Source of the DNA: Streptomyces sp. RKND-216 | Lineage (GTDB): Bacteria; Actinomycetota; Actinomycetes; Streptomycetales; Streptomycetaceae | DNA: 64,000 nucleotides | Assembly (NCBI RefSeq): GCF_004795255.1 | Contig: NZ_SSBQ01000002.1 | Span: forward strand, 2,871,501-2,935,500 | Direction: 5' to 3' | Shown: positions 16,847 to 25,174 of the stretch, piece after piece | Position numbering within the stretch: position 1 is the first letter of the stretch | How the letters are laid out: the number at the start of each line of letters is the position of its first letter | The notes under the pieces: model-generated | What the model saw: the letters and a program-made list of their open reading frames with translations, nothing else | Told to the model about the DNA's origin: nothing | The model's database searches: none | Translations under genes and position numbers: made by a program

Positions 16847-17293
16847 ATGAAGATCATCCTTACCAACGAGGTCTCCGGCCTCGGTACCGCCGGCGAGGTC
16901 GTCGAGGTGCGGGACGGCTACGCCCGCAACTACCTGGTCCCGCGCGGCTTCGCCATCCGCTGGACCAAGGGCGGCGAGAAGGACGTCGAGCAGATCCGCC
17001 GCGGCCGCAAGATCCGCGAGATCGCCACGATCGAGCAGGCCAACGACGTGAAGGCCCAGATCGAGGGCGTGAAGGTCCGCATGAAGGTCCGCGCCGGCGA
17101 CGGCGGCCGCCTCTTTGGCTCCGTCACCCCGGCCGACATCGCCAGCGCGGTGAAGACCGCGGGCGGTCCGGACGTCGACAAGCGGCGCGTCGAGCTGGGC
17201 GCCCCGGTGAAGACGCTCGGCACCCACAGGGTGTCCGTGCGCCTGCACCCGGAGGTCCTCGCCTCCTTCGACATCGAGGTCCAGCCGGCCTGA
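16847..17293 (+). CDS. rplI: 50S ribosomal protein L9
   Basis: Binds 23S rRNA at the base of the L1 stalk and helps keep reading frame. The 148-residue product starts [19 protein letters not shown], with the signature segment [17 protein letters not shown], then a connecting helix (about 45-75) and the C-terminal domain. It is the last gene of the operon, 18 bp after rpsR, and ends at a strong terminator 27 bp downstream. Confidence 0.98.
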   Translation: MKIILTNEVSGLGTAGEVVEVRDGYARNYLVPRGFAIRWTKGGEKDVEQIRRGRKIREIATIEQANDVKAQIEGVKVRMKVRAGDGGRLFGSVTPADIASAVKTAGGPDVDKRRVELGAPVKTLGTHRVSVRLHPEVLASFDIEVQPA

Positions 17294-17319
17294 CCGCTGC
17301 ACTCGCGGTGGCCGACGAC

Positions 17320-17358
17320 CAAGGGCCGCACCCCGCATCGCGCGGGGTGCGGCCCTTG
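17320..17358. terminator. Terminator of the rpsF-ssb-rpsR-rplI operon
   Basis: A perfect 17-bp inverted repeat (CAAGGGCCGCACCCCGC and its complement) with loop ATCGC, placed between rplI and the convergent MATE gene. Confidence 0.9.
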
Positions 17359-17482
17359 CGCATGCCCCCGGCACGGTCCGCCCGGCCCCACGGCACACCG
17401 GCACGCGGCGCGCCGACCGGTACACGGCGGCCGGCGCCGCCCGGTGGGAGCCCGCCGCGCACACGCCCACCCGCCCGGGGAG

Positions 17483-18823
17483 CTACGCGCGCACCGCCCC
17501 CGTGACGACCCAGCGCCCGGAGCGCGCCCGCGCCCACAACGTCGCCAGGCGCAAGCCCATCATCAGACCGGCGATCGTCCACCACAGCGCCGTCAGGCCG
17601 CCGCCGAGCGTCGGCACCAGCAGGACCACCGGGGCGTACACCGCGAGCGTCGCCAGCATCGCCCCCGCAAGGTACGGGCCGTCGCCCGCGCCCATCAGCA
17701 CGCCGTCCAGGACGAACACCACGCCCGCGATCGGCTGGGTCACCGCCACCACCAGCAGCGCGGCGGCCAGCCGGGCGTGCACGTCGGGGTCGGAGGAGAA
17801 CAGCGGCATCAGCAGCGGACGCGCCAGCACTACTGCCGTGCCCAGCACCAGGCCGGACACGACGCCCCACTGCACCATCCGCCGGCACGCGGCCCGGGCA
17901 CCCGCCTCGTCCCCCGCGCCCAGGTACCGGCCGATGATCGCCTGCCCCGCGATGGCGATCGCGTCCAGGGCGAAGGCCATCAGCGACCAGATGGTCAGCG
18001 TGATCTGGTGCGCCGCCACCTCGGCGTTCCCCAGGCGGGCAGCCACGGCCGTGGCCAGCACCAGGATGGCGCGCAGCGACAGCGTGCGGATCAGCAGTGG
18101 CGCCCCGGCCTGGGCACAGGCCCGGATGCCGGCCAGGTCCGGCCGCAGCGACGCCCCGTACCGTCGCGCCCCGCGCACCACCACGGCCAGGTAGACGGCG
18201 GCCATGCCCCACTGGGCCAGGACCGTGCCCCACGCCGAACCGGCGATGCCCCAGCCGAACCCGTACACCAGCAGCAGATTGAGCAGCGCGTTCGCCGAGA
18301 AGCCGCCGATCGCCACGTACAGCGGGGTGCGGGTGTCCTGGAGGCCGCGCAGGACACCGGTCGCGGCCAGGACCACCAGCATCGCGGGGATGCCGAGCGC
18401 GCTGACGCGCAGGTAGGTGGTGGCGTACGGCGCGGCCGTCGGCGAGGCGCCGAACAGCTCCACCAGCGCCGGGGCGCCGGGCAGCACCGCGGCCACCAGC
18501 AGGGCGCTGAGCAGCAGGGACAGCCACACGCCGTCCATGCCCTGCCGGATCGCGGCCGACAGGTCGCCCGCGCCGACCCGGCGGGCGACCGCGGCGGTCG
18601 TGGCGTAGGCCAGGAACACGAAGACGTGTACCGCGGTCTGCAGCAGCGTCGCGGCGACGCCGAGCCCGGCGAGCTGCGGGGTCCCGAGATGGCCCACGAT
18701 CGCGCTGTCGGCCAGAAGGAACAGCGGCTCCGCGACGAGTGCTCCGAAGGCGGGGAGGGCGAGCGCGAAAATCTCGCGGTCGTGGCGGCGCATGCCGGCG
18801 GAGCCGCGGGCGGGGCTGGTCAT
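17483..18823 (-). CDS. MATE family efflux transporter
   Basis: A 446-residue membrane protein with about twelve helices. The early segment FALALPAFGALVAEPLFLLADSAI contains the MATE pattern of proline and polar residues in helix 1, followed by GHLGTPQLAGLG. The two halves show the internal pseudo-repeat of the family (second half around GQAIIGRYLGAGDEAGA). It presumably exports drugs or metabolites using an ion gradient; the substrate is unknown. ATG at 18823 has no clear ribosome-binding site, and an ATG at 18793 is possible. It is convergent with rplI and divergent from dnaB. Confidence 0.9.
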   Translation of the reverse strand: MTSPARGSAGMRRHDREIFALALPAFGALVAEPLFLLADSAIVGHLGTPQLAGLGVAATLLQTAVHVFVFLAYATTAAVARRVGAGDLSAAIRQGMDGVWLSLLLSALLVAAVLPGAPALVELFGASPTAAPYATTYLRVSALGIPAMLVVLAATGVLRGLQDTRTPLYVAIGGFSANALLNLLLVYGFGWGIAGSAWGTVLAQWGMAAVYLAVVVRGARRYGASLRPDLAGIRACAQAGAPLLIRTLSLRAILVLATAVAARLGNAEVAAHQITLTIWSLMAFALDAIAIAGQAIIGRYLGAGDEAGARAACRRMVQWGVVSGLVLGTAVVLARPLLMPLFSSDPDVHARLAAALLVVAVTQPIAGVVFVLDGVLMGAGDGPYLAGAMLATLAVYAPVVLLVPTLGGGLTALWWTIAGLMMGLRLATLWARARSGRWVVTGAVRA

Positions 18824-19295
18824 GGGTTCGATTCAAGCATCCACAGGTAATAGCTGCAAGGCGCTTTCATCTCTTACCGCTGACTGCGAAGGGTGACGTT
18901 CGCTCCGCCGTTCGTCGTGATCTCGCGACCCGGCGCCAGGTTTTTTCCGCGCACAGGCAGTGGATGCCGTTCGTGCAGGTCAGGGGGTGTGCAGGAGGGG
19001 CGCGGTCGACTACTCCACAGCCCTGTCCACCGCTCCGTGCACAGCTTCGGCCGACTTCTCCACAGGAACCTTCACGCTGTCCACAGAGGCTGTGGATAAC
19101 GGAGTGGAGGAGGCCCCCGTGACCCGCCTAACGTAGTCCGGCGCCTGCCTCCCGTTCCCCTCTTCTTCACCGCGTCCTCAGGGCGCCGACACGACGGGCC
19201 GGCGCTGCGAAATTGTCAGAGCCGTGCCGTAGGAAGAGGGGGCACTGCGGCGAGGTCCGGACCGGAGGCGACGGGCGGACGGGAGGAGGTGCGGC
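18824..19295 (+). promoter_or_regulatory. dnaB upstream region with DnaA-box cluster
   Basis: No gene is visible in this 470-bp stretch. It contains DnaA-box-like nonamers: GCATCCACA at 18837-18845, TACTCCACA at 19011-19019, TTCTCCACA at 19056-19064, CTGTCCACA at 19077-19085, and the consensus TTATCCACA on the minus strand at 19091-19099. The last four lie within 89 bp. Streptomycete DnaA prefers TTGTCCACA-type sites. The cluster could be a DnaA-controlled dnaB promoter or a DnaA-titrating site. Confidence 0.6.
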
Positions 19296-20807
19296 GTGAC
19301 CCAGCAGCCGGAACACGTCGAGGATCCCTGGGCCGCGGACTCCGCACCCGGCGACCGGCTGCCGTCCGTCTCCCAGCAGCGCCGCGGTCGCGCGGGCCGC
19401 AACGGCTCCGGGGGCTCCGGCGGCCCCGGAGCGGAACAGCACGACCGTGGCTCCGACGGCGGCGTCTGGTCCGGCACCCCCTTCGAGCGGGTGCCCCCGC
19501 AGGACCTGGAGGCCGAACAGTCCGTCCTGGGCGGCATGCTGCTCTCCAAGGACGCCATCGCGGACGTCGTCGAGGTCCTCAAGGGCCACGACTTCTACCG
19601 CCCCGCGCACGAGACGGTCTATCAGGCGATCCTCGACCTCTACGCCAAGGGCGAGCCCGCCGACCCCATCACCGTCGCCGCCGAACTCACCAAGCGCGGC
19701 GAGATCGGCCGCGTGGGCGGGCCCGGCTACCTGCACTCCCTCGTGCAGTCCGTCCCCACCGCTGCGAACGCCGAGTACTACGCCGAGATCGTCCACGAAC
19801 GGGCCGTGCTGCGCCGCCTCGTCGAGGCCGGCACGCGCATCACCCAGATGGGGTACGCGGCCGACGGCGACGTCGACGAGATCGTCAACTCCGCCCAGGC
19901 CGAGATCTACGCCGTCACCGAGGAACGCACCAGCGAGGACTACCTGCCGCTGGCCGACATCATGGAAGGCGCCCTCGACGAGATCGAGGCCATCGGCTCC
20001 CGCAGCGGCCAGATGACGGGCGTCCCCACCGGCTTCACCGACCTGGACTCCCTCACCAACGGCCTCCACCCCGGCCAGATGATCGTCATCGCGGCCCGCC
20101 CCGCCATGGGTAAGTCCACCCTGGCCCTGGACTTCGCCCGGGCGTGCTCCATCAAGAACAACCTGCCGAGCGTGATCTTCTCGCTCGAGATGGGCCGGAA
20201 CGAGATCGCGATGCGCCTGCTGTCCGCCGAGGCGCGGGTGGCGCTGCACCACATGCGGTCCGGGTCGATGACGGACGAGGACTGGACCCGCCTGGCCCGC
20301 CAGATGCCGTCGGTGACGGACGCGCCGCTGTACATCGACGACTCGCCGAACCTGTCCATGATGGAGATCCGGGCCAAGTGCCGCCGCCTGAAGCAGCGCA
20401 ACGACCTCCAGTTGATCGTCATCGACTACCTCCAGCTGATGCAGACCGGCGGTTCCCGGCGCCCAGAGAGCCGCCAGCAGGAGGTCTCGGAGATGTCCCG
20501 GAACCTCAAGCTCCTCGCCAAGGAACTGGAGGTGCCCGTCATCGCGCTGTCCCAGCTGAACCGTGGCCCCGAACAGCGCACGGACAAGAAGCCGATGGTC
20601 TCCGACCTGCGTGAGTCGGGAAGCATCGAGCAGGACGCCGACATGGTGATCCTGCTGCACCGCGAGGACGCCTACGAGAAGGAGTCCCCCCGCGCCGGCG
20701 AGGCCGATCTCATCGTCGCCAAGCACCGCAACGGCCCGACCGCGACCATCACCGTGGCCTTCCAGGGACACTACTCCCGCTTCGTCGACATGGCCGGCGG
20801 CATGTGA
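19296..20807 (+). CDS. dnaB: Replicative DNA helicase DnaB
   Basis: The hexameric helicase that opens the replication fork. The 503-residue protein has a disordered, Gly/Ser-rich N-terminal extension (1-60), the DnaB N-terminal domain (FERVPPQDLEAEQSVLG, 63-165), a linker, and the RecA-like C-terminal domain. That domain shows Walker A ARPAMGKST at 267-275 and Walker B LIVIDYLQL near 373-381. A DLRESGSIEQDAD motif lies towards the end. There is no intein. GTG at 19296 has GGGAGGAGG 6 bases upstream. The upstream DnaA boxes suggest coupling of its transcription to initiation. Confidence 0.97.
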   Translation: MTQQPEHVEDPWAADSAPGDRLPSVSQQRRGRAGRNGSGGSGGPGAEQHDRGSDGGVWSGTPFERVPPQDLEAEQSVLGGMLLSKDAIADVVEVLKGHDFYRPAHETVYQAILDLYAKGEPADPITVAAELTKRGEIGRVGGPGYLHSLVQSVPTAANAEYYAEIVHERAVLRRLVEAGTRITQMGYAADGDVDEIVNSAQAEIYAVTEERTSEDYLPLADIMEGALDEIEAIGSRSGQMTGVPTGFTDLDSLTNGLHPGQMIVIAARPAMGKSTLALDFARACSIKNNLPSVIFSLEMGRNEIAMRLLSAEARVALHHMRSGSMTDEDWTRLARQMPSVTDAPLYIDDSPNLSMMEIRAKCRRLKQRNDLQLIVIDYLQLMQTGGSRRPESRQQEVSEMSRNLKLLAKELEVPVIALSQLNRGPEQRTDKKPMVSDLRESGSIEQDADMVILLHREDAYEKESPRAGEADLIVAKHRNGPTATITVAFQGHYSRFVDMAGGM

Positions 20808-20888
20808 GACCTGCTGCAGGTCCGCCGCCGATCCCGTGTCGGTTTCTGCCCTGTCGTGTCGTGACGATGGCAGCCCTGACGCTCAGGC

Positions 20889-21614
20889 TCACTCCGCTAC
20901 GGGCAGGCACTCGGCGAGCAGGCCGACGATGTCGCGCCAGGCTCGCTGCGCGTGCTGCGGGTGGTGGCCGACGCCGGGGAGCACGGTCTGGTCGACCGGG
21001 GGGTGGTGGAAGGCGTGCAGGGCGCCCCCGTAGACCATGAGGCGCCAGTCGACGCCCGCGGCTTGCATCTCGGCGGTGAAGGCGTCCCGTTGGCCAGCGG
21101 GCATGATCGGGTCCTCCGATCCGACCCCGGCCCACACCGGGCAACCGATGCGCGCCGCCTCGCCCGGCCGGCCTGTGGTCAGCGCGTTGACCGTCCCGAT
21201 CGCCCGCAGGTCGACGCCGTCGCGCCCGAGTTCCAGCACGATCGCGCCCCCGGTGCCGTAGCCGATGGCGGCGACCCGGCCGGGGTCGGTCCGCGGTTCG
21301 GCACGCAGCACGTCGAGTGCCGCATGGCCGATCCCCCGTATCCGGTCGGGATCGGCGAGCAGCGGCATGCAGCGCGCCAGCATCTCCTCGGGGTCGGTGA
21401 ACCAGCGCCCGCCGTGGATGTCGAAGGCCAGCGCCACATAACCGACTTCGGCCAGGGCTTCGGCGCGGCGGCGCTGGAAGTCGTTCAGTCCCGTTCCCTC
21501 GGGCCCGACCAGGACCGCGGGCCGGCGGCCGGCACCGGCCGGGAGCGCGAGGTGCCCGATCATCGTCAAGCCGTCGGCCGGGTACGCGACCGTCCGCGTG
21601 GTAACCGTCGTCAT
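20889..21614 (-). CDS. Dienelactone-hydrolase-family protein without the usual nucleophile
   Basis: A 241-residue alpha/beta hydrolase resembling dienelactone hydrolase. The fold landmarks are present: VLVGPEGTGLNDFQRRRAE after the first strands, VALAFDIHGG, the acid in AGVGSEDPIMPAGQRDAF and the histidine in YGGALHAFHHP. The nucleophile elbow, usually GYCFGG, reads GYGTGG, so a glycine sits where the catalytic cysteine should be. It may therefore be inactive, use the adjacent threonine, or have a different role. It ends 81 bp from dnaB, convergent with it. ATG at 21614. The substrate is unknown. Confidence 0.82.
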   Translation of the reverse strand: MTTVTTRTVAYPADGLTMIGHLALPAGAGRRPAVLVGPEGTGLNDFQRRRAEALAEVGYVALAFDIHGGRWFTDPEEMLARCMPLLADPDRIRGIGHAALDVLRAEPRTDPGRVAAIGYGTGGAIVLELGRDGVDLRAIGTVNALTTGRPGEAARIGCPVWAGVGSEDPIMPAGQRDAFTAEMQAAGVDWRLMVYGGALHAFHHPPVDQTVLPGVGHHPQHAQRAWRDIVGLLAECLPVAE

Positions 21615-21722
21615 GAAACTGGACGGTAGTGACCGTCGAGCCCGGTCGGGCCGGTCTTCACCGTCGGCAGAACAGCGTGGCTGCCGGGTCCGTGGGTGGG
21701 CACTGCGGCGGGGCCGGGTCGG

Positions 21723-22499
21723 TCAGCTGAAGCGTTGCCGGGTCGGTTCGTCGGCCGGCAGGAAGGTCTCCATGTGGAGGCCCTCCAGGGTGGCGTCGGT
21801 GGGCGTGGTGAGCTGCGCCGAGGTGCTGAAGAAGCGGAGCCGGCCGCCGTCGTCCGCGGTGAGTTCGAGGGCGAGGACGGGGCTGCCGGTCGGCGCGGTC
21901 CGGGGGGTGCCCGCGAGGTGTGACCCGGCCTCCGCGGCCAGGGCGAGGTGGCGCGGGTCGTGGGTGCACTCGGCGCGGTGGACGATCTGGTGGTGCAGAT
22001 GCGAGGCCCACTCGGCGAAGTTGCCGATCCGCCTCGCCAGTCCGCCCGGGTGCAGGCACAACCTGATGACGTTGACCGGGGGTTCCAGCAGCTCCGGTGC
22101 GCACCCCTGCAGCAGTGCGTCGACGGCGGCGTTGGAGTCGACGACGTCCCAGTAGTCGTCCAGGAGCAGCGCCGGGTAGGGCAGGTGCGCGTCCAGCAGG
22201 TTGCGCAGGCCGTCCATGACGACGGCGACCGAGGCGTCGTCCAGGCCGCGGTCCCGGTACTGCGGCGCGTAGCCGCCCGCCAGCAGGAGTTGGTTCCGGT
22301 CGCGCAGGGGGACGTCGAGGGAGTCCGCCAGGTGCAGGATCATCTCCGGCGTCGGGCGTGCCTTGCCGGTCTCCACCCGGCTGACGTGCCGCGCCGAGAC
22401 CGAGGAGCGGTTCGACAGCTCCTGTTGGCTGAGGCGGCGGCGTTCCCGCCAGCCGCGCAGCAGGGGGCCGAGCTCGCGGGTGTCCGTGGCGGTGCCCAT
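21723..22499 (-). CDS. XRE family transcriptional regulator with MmyB-like ligand domain
   Basis: A 258-residue regulator. The N-terminal helix-turn-helix (LGPLLRGWRERRRLSQQELSN, then SARHVSRVETGKARPTPEM) occupies about residues 9-65. A PAS-like MmyB ligand-binding domain follows (ALLLDDYWDVVDSNAAVDALL). Such regulators often control one adjacent enzyme gene. ATG at 22499 is chosen because the helix-turn-helix starts directly after it. A TACGCT hexamer lies 6 bases before ATG, suggesting a leaderless transcript. The gene is divergent from the SnoaL-like gene across a palindrome at 22532-22550. Confidence 0.88.
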   Translation of the reverse strand: MGTATDTRELGPLLRGWRERRRLSQQELSNRSSVSARHVSRVETGKARPTPEMILHLADSLDVPLRDRNQLLLAGGYAPQYRDRGLDDASVAVVMDGLRNLLDAHLPYPALLLDDYWDVVDSNAAVDALLQGCAPELLEPPVNVIRLCLHPGGLARRIGNFAEWASHLHHQIVHRAECTHDPRHLALAAEAGSHLAGTPRTAPTGSPVLALELTADDGGRLRFFSTSAQLTTPTDATLEGLHMETFLPADEPTRQRFS

Positions 22500-22531
22500 G
22501 GCGCCAGCGTAGAGCGCTTCGGCAGGCTCGT

Positions 22532-22550
22532 CATGACCTCGCAGGTCATG
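22532..22550. promoter_or_regulatory. Palindromic operator candidate between the XRE and SnoaL-like genes
   Basis: CATGACCT and AGGTCATG, perfectly complementary, are separated by CGC. The site lies 33 bp upstream of the XRE start and 66 bp upstream of the SnoaL-like start. It is therefore placed to control both promoters. Confidence 0.6.
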
Positions 22551-22615
22551 GTGCGGCTGCCGTGGTGCGTCCACTGTGGACTCGTCAACGCAGCGAACCA
22601 TCCGGAGGAGCGACC

Positions 22616-22978
22616 ATGAACGCGAACGGCGTCGTCGAGGCCTACCTGTCCACGTGGAACTCCGAGGGCGAGCACCGGGCGAAGCTCATCGACGAGCACT
22701 GGGCGCCCGAGGCGGCCTACACCGATCCGCTGGCCGAGGTCTCCGGCCACGCGGCGCTCGCCGAACTGATCGAGGGAGTGCAGCAGCAGTTCCCCGGCTG
22801 TGTGTTCACGCGCGTCGGCGACGTGGACGCCCACCACAGCCAGTTGCGCTTCCGCTGGGGCCTGGGGCCCGAGGGTGCCGAGCCCTCGGTGATCGGCTTC
22901 GACGTCCTGGTCCTGGACGGCGACGGTCGCATCCTCGACGTTCGCGGTTTCCTCGACAAGGTTCCCGCCGGAGCTTGA
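22616..22978 (+). CDS. SnoaL/NTF2-like small enzyme
   Basis: A 120-residue NTF2-like fold protein (MNANGVVEAYLSTWN, HWAPEAAYTDPLAEVSGHAAL, then LVLDGDGRILDVRGFLD). This fold covers polyketide cyclases, small isomerases and ligand-binding proteins. The histidine and aspartate in the EHWAPEAAYTDP region are where catalytic residues usually lie. GGAGGAG stands 5-6 bases before ATG. It is divergent from an XRE regulator and probably its regulatory target. The substrate cannot be named. Confidence 0.82.
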   Translation: MNANGVVEAYLSTWNSEGEHRAKLIDEHWAPEAAYTDPLAEVSGHAALAELIEGVQQQFPGCVFTRVGDVDAHHSQLRFRWGLGPEGAEPSVIGFDVLVLDGDGRILDVRGFLDKVPAGA

Positions 22979-23083
22979 GCGCGCCCGTCGGCAGGGGTAC
23001 CGCGGGCAGATTCGCCGTCCTCGGGGGATCTGCCCCGTGCCGGCCGGGGGACGGCCGGCACAGGGCGCGAGGGGGGAGTCCCG

Positions 23084-23475
23084 TCACCGGGGCCCGTGTC
23101 GGGTGCGGGACAGCGCCGCGGCCGCGGCGAGGGTGAGGACGAGGGGCCGCAGCGCCGGGTGTCCCCACAGGTAGCGGGCTCCTGTGGCGGTCCCGGTGGG
23201 ACGGGTGCCGTCCGGTGGCGGGGACGTGGCCGCGGGCGGCTGGCGTCGTGGCAGCCGGATGAGGGCGAAGGCGGCTGCGGCGAGTACGAAGGTGGCGGCG
23301 TCCAGCAGGGCCACGGCATGCCCGCCGAAGGCGGTGAAGAGGGCCGCTCTCGCGAGGGGCGCGAGGAGCTTTGCGCCCTCGGTGACGGTGTGTACCAGGC
23401 CGTTGAGGTCGCCGCGCAGTTCGGGCGGTACGACGGCGGGGACGAGGGCGGCCTCGACCGCGTCGGGGACGACGG
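23084..23475 (-). pseudogene. MFS transporter fragment (internal part only)
   Basis: About 130 codons on the minus strand read as the middle of an MFS exporter: AVEAALVPAVVPPELRGDLN, then EGAKLLAPLARAALFTAFGG, LLDAATFVLAAAAFALIRLP and YLWGHPALRPLVLTLAAAAA. The first helices and the whole C-terminal half are missing, and no start codon is appropriately placed. The upstream end joins, within about ten bases, the start of an unrelated gene in a different frame. It is a deletion or recombination remnant. Confidence 0.7.
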
Positions 23476-23594
23476 TTCCTGTGCAGACCGTCCGGCAGCA
23501 GGGACTGGGCCCTGACCCTGTCGAGGCCGTCCGTGCGTTCCGCGACGCTCGCGCGCAGGGTCTGCGACTCGAGCAGTACGCCTTCGTGCACCAT
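23476..23594 (-). pseudogene. Truncated 5' end of a phage-regulator-like streptomycete gene
   Basis: An intact start (ATG at 23594 with an AGGGAGTG site about 8 bases upstream) is followed by 38 codons beginning MVHEGVLLESQTLRASVAER. They run to SLLPDGLH and then lose coding sense at the junction with the MFS fragment. The segment resembles the N-terminus of a family of streptomycete proteins related to phage antirepressor/regulatory proteins, as I recall it. The rest of the gene is absent. Confidence 0.5.
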
Positions 23595-23730
23595 GCGCCG
23601 TCACTCCCTTCGGGCTTTCGCCCATGTCAGGGGGCTCGCGCTCACGACGCACTCTCGAATGGAGTAACGACTGCGAACGTATGAGACGCGAGCGGCATAC
23701 GAGCGTTCTTGCGACTGATTCGCTTCTGTG

Positions 23731-24207
23731 TCAACTCACCCTGTGGAGCGACAACTTGAAGCCCACGTGGGAGGCCTCGAAGCCGAGGCGCTCGTAGAAG
23801 CGGTGCGCGTCGGTGCGGGTGGCGTCGGAGGTGAGCTGGACCAGGGCGCAGTCCTGGCGGCGGGACTCCTCGATCGCCCACTCGATGAGGCGGGTGCCCA
23901 GTCCCGTGCCGCGGGCTGAGCTGTGGACGCGCACGGCCTCGATCAGGGCGCGAGTGGAGCCCTTGCGGGAGAGGCCGGGGATGAGGGTGAGCTGCAGGGT
24001 GCCGATGATCCGGCCCTCGCGCTCGGCGACCATCAGGTGCTGGTTGGGGTCGTCGGCGATGTGGGTGTAGGCCGTCTCGTACGGCGTGAGGTCGTCGGGG
24101 CTCTCGCGCCGGGCGCCGAGCGCGTCGTCGGCGAGCATGGCGACGAGGGCCCCGAGGTCGTCGCGAGTGGCACGTCGCATGGTGAAGTCGACGGATGCTG
24201 AGGTCAT
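23731..24207 (-). CDS. GNAT family N-acetyltransferase
   Basis: A 158-residue acetyltransferase. The acetyl-CoA binding motif A is VRVHSSARGTGLGTRLIEWA (R/Q-x-x-G-x-G/A pattern RGTGLG near residue 100). It is followed by LVQLTSDATRTDAHRFYERLGF, the usual C-terminal strand and helix. This form resembles small GNAT enzymes that modify amines or protein N-termini, but the acceptor is unknown. ATG at 24207. It lies beside the gene remnants and in tandem with a second GNAT gene. Confidence 0.9.
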   Translation of the reverse strand: MTSASVDFTMRRATRDDLGALVAMLADDALGARRESPDDLTPYETAYTHIADDPNQHLMVAEREGRIIGTLQLTLIPGLSRKGSTRALIEAVRVHSSARGTGLGTRLIEWAIEESRRQDCALVQLTSDATRTDAHRFYERLGFEASHVGFKLSLHRVS

Positions 24208-24262
24208 CGCGACAGCTTACGCACTGGTGTTCGGGCTGCTGGCGGGCTGGCGGGCTGGCCGG

Positions 24263-25174
24263 TCAGCCGAGGGCGACCGAGTAGGGAGCGAAGCGGAGGG
24301 CGGGGTCACCGGGGATGTCGCCGGTGGTGCGGACCATCAGGGTGCAGCTGAAGTCGCCGGTCAGGCCGCGAGCACGGAGCCAGTCGCCGAGTTCGGGGTG
24401 ACGTCCGCCGAGGTCGAAGCGGACGGGGCCCGGTGCGTGGAGGGCGAGGTCGGTGATCAGCTTCTGGGCGGTCGCGGTGTCGTGGGCGACGACCGGACCG
24501 AGGACGGTGGTTCCGTCGTTGGGCCAGGAGGCGGCGAAGCCCGTGAGGGCGCCGTGGGGGTCGTCGGGGTCGTGGGCGACGACGAAGCGGTCGGCGAAGG
24601 CCGGGAGGCGGGCGAGGAGTTCGGTGCGGTCGGCGCCGAACGCGCGGGCATCCAGGGCGCGTACGGCAGTAAGGTCCGCGGCCCGCGCGGGTCGGACGGC
24701 GGCGGGCCGGACGTCGTCGCCGACGGCGGGGGTGAACGGGCCGCGCAGCATGCAGGAGGTGCCGACCGGTCTGAAGCCGAGTTCCTCGTAGAGCGGGCGG
24801 CCGTTGGGGGTGGCGGAGAGGAACGCGGCGTGGTCGCCGGACTCGGCGAGCGCATGGCGCACGAGGTGGCGGCCGAGCCCGCGGCGGGCGAAGCGCTCGG
24901 CGACGAGGACCATGCTGACGCAGGTGTAGGCGCGCCCGCCGGGGAGTGCGGGGTAGAAGGTGAGGACGAAGGCGCCCGCGAGGGCCCCGGGCCGGTCGGG
25001 GGCGTCGACGCCGTAGCCGCGGCCCGCGGTGAGGAGCAGGCGCCACTTGTGGGCCTCCCGTCCCCAGCCGCGGGATTCGGCGAGGTCGCCGCAGGCGGCG
25101 AGGTCGTCGAGGGTGAGCCGGCGGACGTGGGGCCGCAGCAGCTCGGTGGACGCGGTGGGTGCGGAAGTCGTCAC
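24263..25174 (-). CDS. Two-domain GNAT family acetyltransferase
   Basis: A 303-residue protein made of two GNAT-like halves. The N-terminal half carries a complete acetyl-CoA loop (VLVAERFARRGLGRHLVRHA, with RRGLG near residue 100) and the LYEELGF strand. The C-terminal half (VRPARAADLTAVRALDARAF) looks like a degenerate GNAT domain without a clear CoA loop. GTG at 25174 overlaps the TGA of the upstream membrane protein gene by four bases (GTGA), so translation is likely coupled. The substrate is unknown. Confidence 0.85.
   Translation of the reverse strand: MTTSAPTASTELLRPHVRRLTLDDLAACGDLAESRGWGREAHKWRLLLTAGRGYGVDAPDRPGALAGAFVLTFYPALPGGRAYTCVSMVLVAERFARRGLGRHLVRHALAESGDHAAFLSATPNGRPLYEELGFRPVGTSCMLRGPFTPAVGDDVRPAAVRPARAADLTAVRALDARAFGADRTELLARLPAFADRFVVAHDPDDPHGALTGFAASWPNDGTTVLGPVVAHDTATAQKLITDLALHAPGPVRFDLGGRHPELGDWLRARGLTGDFSCTLMVRTTGDIPGDPALRFAPYSVALG

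Noticed and set aside
18825..18845. GGTTCGATTC resembling a tRNA T-loop
   Set aside because: There is no acceptor or anticodon stem around it, and it lies at the start of the MATE gene.
20808..20822. GACCTG-CTG-CAGGTC hairpin directly after dnaB
   Set aside because: A 6-bp stem is too short to call a terminator with confidence.
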